From the NCBI GenBank assembly GCA_026874595.1, contig CM049317.1, forward strand, positions 72,129,618 through 72,193,617: a stretch of DNA of 64,000 nucleotides, in the 5' to 3' direction. The translations under genes were made by a program, and so were the position numbers. The stretch's first letter is position 1, and each line of letters opens with the position of its first letter. The notes beneath the pieces were generated by a model. The model did no database searches, had not been told where the DNA came from, and saw only the letters and a list, made by a program, of their open reading frames with translations. Origin of the DNA: Sipunculus nudus. Lineage: Eukaryota > Annelida > Sipuncula > Golfingiida > Sipunculidae. Positions 60,294 to 64,000 of this stretch are shown piece after piece.

Positions 60294-60374
60294 GATGATG
60301 GGTGGCTGATGGGTACCTTAGTGAAAAATGGACAAAAAGGAGTCTTCCCAGAGAATTTCACTGCCTCTATGTAG
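60294..60374 (+). CDS. Amph: Amphiphysin exon 13 (residues 546-571 and stop, second half of SH3)
   Basis: Terminal coding exon from cctttcag| to TAG at 60372-60374. Encodes DDGWLMGTLVKNGQKGVFPE followed by NFTASM. It carries the SH3 core Trp (GWLMG) and the GVFPENF motif. The loop between these motifs is short, like Drosophila amphiphysin and unlike the longer insert in vertebrate BIN1. Confidence 0.97.
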   Translation, partial: DDGWLMGTLVKNGQKGVFPENFTASM

Positions 60375-62830
60375 AGGTTTTGTACATAACTGCAGCTTCA
60401 GGCTTATTGCAGCAGATGTGTGAACAGAGAAGGAGTCTTTACATGCCAAAAGTTTCTCCTCACTCCAGGGAGTTCTGAAGGTCCCGCCTGTGTAATGGTG
60501 CTATATATGTAAAATGGCTGGTACTCTTCCAGCGCCAGTGGTAGCACCGAATCATTTGTACCAGTTAACTCTTGTGTTAATAACAATTTTAGTGTTAAAT
60601 GCAGTCCCACATACAAGAGCCATTTTGGTGTGATTTTTAATCATTAGAAAGGTTTGAACCTAGAAGACATCTTATTTACCATGTTCTTGCATTATTTAAA
60701 TGGTTAGCCCAGATGATACTGTCCTTGCTAAGTCAGCTTGTGGCATTTATTGTTTAACATGGGAGACCTCTTAACTCTTAGTGATGTATCACTCTGGATA
60801 GTCCAAAGAAATTTTTAGTTCTACTTAACTTTCCAGTGACAACCCTAACATGAAGATTTGTAGTGACACATAATTTTTCATAAATAGCACAGAAGAAATG
60901 TGTCCACAAAGAAATCCCACAGAAAAAAAAAACATTTTTAGGTTATTATGTCTACTGTTGTACCTCAACCAAATTGGTATTTTACTTTTTAAATATAATG
61001 TGGTTAATGTTTTTGTGGCCTTTCAGGAAACAGGAGTGTGTTTAAACTGAGTTTAGTTTATGGGCAAGTGACTTCTTTTCAGATTAATTATTTTGGGAGT
61101 GTCAGTGCTTTTAGTTTGAACATGTTTCCTGATTCTCAAGAAGGATTATGTTCATGAGGTATAATAGACATTGACAGGGTACTAATTTTGTTATTATTTT
61201 GATTAATCTGTAGAAGTTATGAAGTCACTCTCAGTGAGGGTGGTATCAGGAAGATATGAAATGTGAGGTTTGATATTCTAAATAATTAGCATAATTATAT
61301 TTCTAACAAAGAAGTTAAAACCATTTAGATTAATCAACTTATATTTAAAGAGTAGTTCTAACTTTACTACTTTTTTAGGTAATCCTAGCATCTGAATTTG
61401 AATAAACAGCATTCCATCACAGACACCAGGAAATCAGAACACGTGGCATCCTTCCAGTTTCACATACTTACTTCTTAGTGTAGAAGTTTTCAAATACTTT
61501 GACCTTTTTTACTCCTTGTTTTTCATGGGTACAGTTGATTTTGAAACACATGGACCATTTTGCTCTTTTTCACATGCTTCGCAACACAAGTCTGATGGCA
61601 TAGTTGGGATGTAAGTTGGGTAAATGCCCACTGAGAAACATCATTGCTTATGTCTGTATTAGCTATGGTAGGCCTGTTTTTAAAGCCATGGAGTACTATT
61701 GTGTTATACCTGAATGTTAGAGCTTACCAAAAGAGCCAAGGTTCCAGATCAGCTTGGAAGGGAATGTTTGCAACGTTTGGTGAAAACAAAGTTACCACGG
61801 TGAAGTGCTGCCATCTATAGGGCAAATAGGACATTATTTGTGACTTAACTGAAGGCTTATGATGGATTAAACAAGAATAGATCATAAAGCATAGGTGGAT
61901 GGTTGTATGGATGTTAAATCTGGTCAGGTTTCTACAGGTTCCCCTGGCACTGACAATCCTGTAGTCATTAAGATTTAAGTTAAAGATGGAACCCTGATAT
62001 CTGCTGAAGTATTAGGCCCATCAATATGTTCAAGTTAGATCAATGTAGACCATAAAGGTCTGTAACTGTTATCTTCTTATCATGGTTCTTTAGATGTGCA
62101 GTTCTGCATGTATCAATCACCTGTCCTGTTATTTTACCAGATTTTTTTATGAATCTGGTCCTTTTGTACACAGCTGATTTTATTTTACTCTGATATTAAG
62201 GACAGTATTACTCATATTTTGTCAAGGCCTCCCTGAATTTTATAATAGTTGTGAAATACATGTAGTTACTTCAAAACTGTTGCCACTCATGTGTCGAGGG
62301 TGAGTGACAGTTGAGTAGGAGAGTAGGGGGAGACTGCCCAGGTGATACAAGGAAGACTGATTTCCAGAACATTTTATTCAGCAAGTCACAGGGTTCAAAA
62401 GACTGGCATAAGGAAGATTCTCTAATGAATTTAATAATGAATTTCATAATAATTTCTGGTCATTACTTTAATTATGATAATTGTAGAGATATAATATATT
62501 AGAGTCACTTATGTCTTTTTATAGTATATATTTTACTGAGCTTCACCATGATATTTTAAATACATATATATGTAAATATGTATGCTTGTAAATATGTGTA
62601 CAAAATTGAATGTTCAAAATTCATTACTATGAAATTATGAAATACAGTATGGATGGACTGAAGGCTCAGCATATTTGAGAGAGGTATTTTATACTAAATT
62701 GCCATCTTAATTCTTAATTTGCATATAATCATGATTTAATCAGAGTTCAGTTTTTTTAATATAATGATGAAAGAATGTTATAATTTTCTAACCCACTGAA
62801 CGAATAAAATTATGTGTCTAACATTATGAA
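60375..62830 (+). other. Probable amphiphysin 3' UTR with candidate poly(A) signals
   Basis: Follows the stop codon. AATAAA hexamers occur at 61401-61406 and 62803-62808; the second is followed by a GT-rich stretch (ttatgtgtct) as expected for a cleavage region and is the better candidate. No other gene is visible in this stretch. UTR extent is inferred. Confidence 0.5.
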
Positions 62831-64000
62831 TTTCATTTTACAGACTGTACAAGCCATTTATGTTCAGTTTTGAAGTATATACAAATGATCATGTCAGTGG
62901 TGCTCTCATGGGCCTTGGGTATCCAGAAGGAGAGATAGTGGTAAATTTTACTGCAAAGTTTATGGTAAATTTGTTTGCCAAATGTATGGTAATTTTTCCC
63001 TAAGTTTATGGTAAATTTTTTTGCAGATTTTGTGGTGAATTTATTGATTTTCATCATTTGAATATTGCAAAGCTGTTTGTCTTACTTTTTCTCCACAATG
63101 AAAATAGTCTTAAATATATGCATTTAATCATAAATTTTAGTTGTAGTATATATTCATATCCACTCTAGATATGATTTTTGTTGCATCACTTGAACGTGTT
63201 GTATATTTTATTTTATTTTAAGCATAATGCTGTTATAGAGCAGAATTGGTTACAAGACCAGATGTTAATATATCCTATGTATTTTATGCTTTTAAAAATT
63301 ATTTTGATGCTTTTCACGGGATGTCATTTAAAATTATATTTGTTTTTTTTTTTCAACATTTTTGTGTCAAATAATTTTTAAGACTATCAGTTATGTTTGT
63401 GTTTCCTTATCTCTTGAAATCAGAGACTTAGAGATTTCTTTTAAGCACTCAAAATCCCAGGTAGTCCTGTGTAGGTTTTGTTGTTTGTAGATGCTGGGCC
63501 ACACAACATTGGTTTTATACACTTTTTGTAGTGAAATTCTCCTAAGTTTCATTATCTAGGATTTGCCTTCACACAATGAGATAATCTTGTTTTGATGTGT
63601 GAGGTTTCTCTAGTTTTATTGAATGAGTCATTTTAGTGTTTCAACAATGAGATAATTTCCTGCACCCTGCGAATTTTGTTGTGGGGTAACTACAACTATC
63701 AAGATATTTCTATGCAAAGAAGATCAGCTTAGATACACAGATACATAGATATATTTGGAAAATAATTGAAATAGTCATTTAAAACATGAGACACAACATG
63801 TCAGTAGTTTTCCTGGTCTGTCATCCTCAGGAATAACACTTATGAGATAACATGGGATTGTTCGGCCTGTTTAGGTTTTCATAAATCCTACATGAAAAGT
63901 CACACATCTGGCACTTTTTTCACTGGCCAGCTAATGTTTAGATATTTTAGGTTTACCAAAGTAACTGATATTTGATGTGAGATTTAATGTATGTGTGCCA
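62831..64000. other. 3' flank, no gene seen
   Basis: AT-rich sequence beyond the last poly(A) candidate, with a small degenerate minisatellite (62938-63050). I see no coding exon or recognisable element. Confidence 0.5.
62938..63050 (+). repeat. Degenerate minisatellite, about 30-bp unit
   Basis: Four imperfect units with core GTTTATGGTAAATTTTTTTGC (first units GTGGTAAATTTTACTGCAAA and TATGGTAAATTTGTTTGCCA). It lies just beyond the last poly(A) candidate. Confidence 0.7.

Larger units (their letters stand above)
978..60374 (+). other. Amph: Amphiphysin/BIN1-family gene, 13 coding exons, 571-residue product
   Basis: Whole gene span. Exons (given separately) join in frame with intron phases 0,0,1,0,0,0,2,0,2,0,0,0. 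The predicted protein is an N-BAR protein: amphipathic H0 helix (about residues 1-30), BAR domain (to about 250) that dimerises and bends or senses membrane curvature, a flexible linker (about 254-511) and an SH3 domain (about 512-571) that binds proline-rich partners such as dynamin. Recognition rests on conserved blocks shared with BIN1/amphiphysin: [49 protein letters not shown] and GVFPENFT. Vertebrate amphiphysins act in clathrin endocytosis and muscle T-tubules; Drosophila Amph mainly organises T-tubules and cell-cortex membranes and lacks clathrin/AP2 motifs, as does this reconstruction. Alternatively spliced exons in the long introns cannot be excluded. Confidence 0.95.

Overview
The window looks like chromosomal DNA of an invertebrate animal, most likely a bivalve or other mollusc. 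It is AT-rich, has very long introns, and is full of old DNA transposon remnants. It also carries Helentron-like elements with TCCG/GTCC microsatellite cores, of the kind known from bivalve genomes. The phylum is an inference: no species marker is visible.

One gene dominates. A complete 13-exon plus-strand gene (ATG at 978, stop ending at 60374) encodes a 571-residue amphiphysin/BIN1-family protein. It has an N-terminal amphipathic helix plus BAR domain (exons 1-9), a low-complexity acidic/Ser/Pro linker (exons 10-11) and a C-terminal SH3 domain (exons 12-13). Every intron is GT-AG and the reading frame is continuous across all 12 junctions. Like other invertebrate amphiphysins, the reconstructed protein has no visible clathrin box or AP2-binding motif. 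Upstream, on the minus strand and head-to-head across about 307 bp, lies what appears to be the first coding exon of the proteasome lid subunit PSMD3/Rpn3. The two genes probably share a bidirectional promoter.

The rest is intron and 3' flank.
- Intron 1 (22.7 kb) holds a perfect 17-bp hairpin, a TTAA-flanked MITE family, a TA-flanked TIR element whose interior includes a 5S rRNA-like segment, a Tigger-like MITE, an hAT-like MITE, a tRNA-promoter-bearing SINE-like element, a Helentron-like element with arrays of a 12-bp palindrome, a cluster of nested hairpins, and copies of a CAGGGCTC-type element, one split by the TTAA MITE.
- Intron 2 (12.1 kb) holds a near-identical tandem duplication of about 1.3 kb, a second copy of the palindrome-array Helentron, a 0.5-kb TIR element, and a 5'-truncated LINE tail sitting in a minisatellite.
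- Intron 3 holds a foldback element. Intron 4 holds one CAGGGC element inserted into another, plus a SINE-like sequence. Intron 5 holds a 189-bp tandem repeat and a TCCG-microsatellite element. Intron 10 holds a Helentron-like element with a second Helentron-like element inserted into it.
- The 3' flank (60375 onward) is probably a long 3' UTR with candidate poly(A) signals at 61401 and 62803.

No bacterial features, CRISPR arrays or functional tRNA/rRNA genes are evident. The nearest things to a little-described system are the Helentron-like families, with matched subterminal repeats, hairpin-CTAG ends, internal arrays and a nested insertion at a T-T site, and the TIR element with the 5S-like core. 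All homology calls were made by eye.
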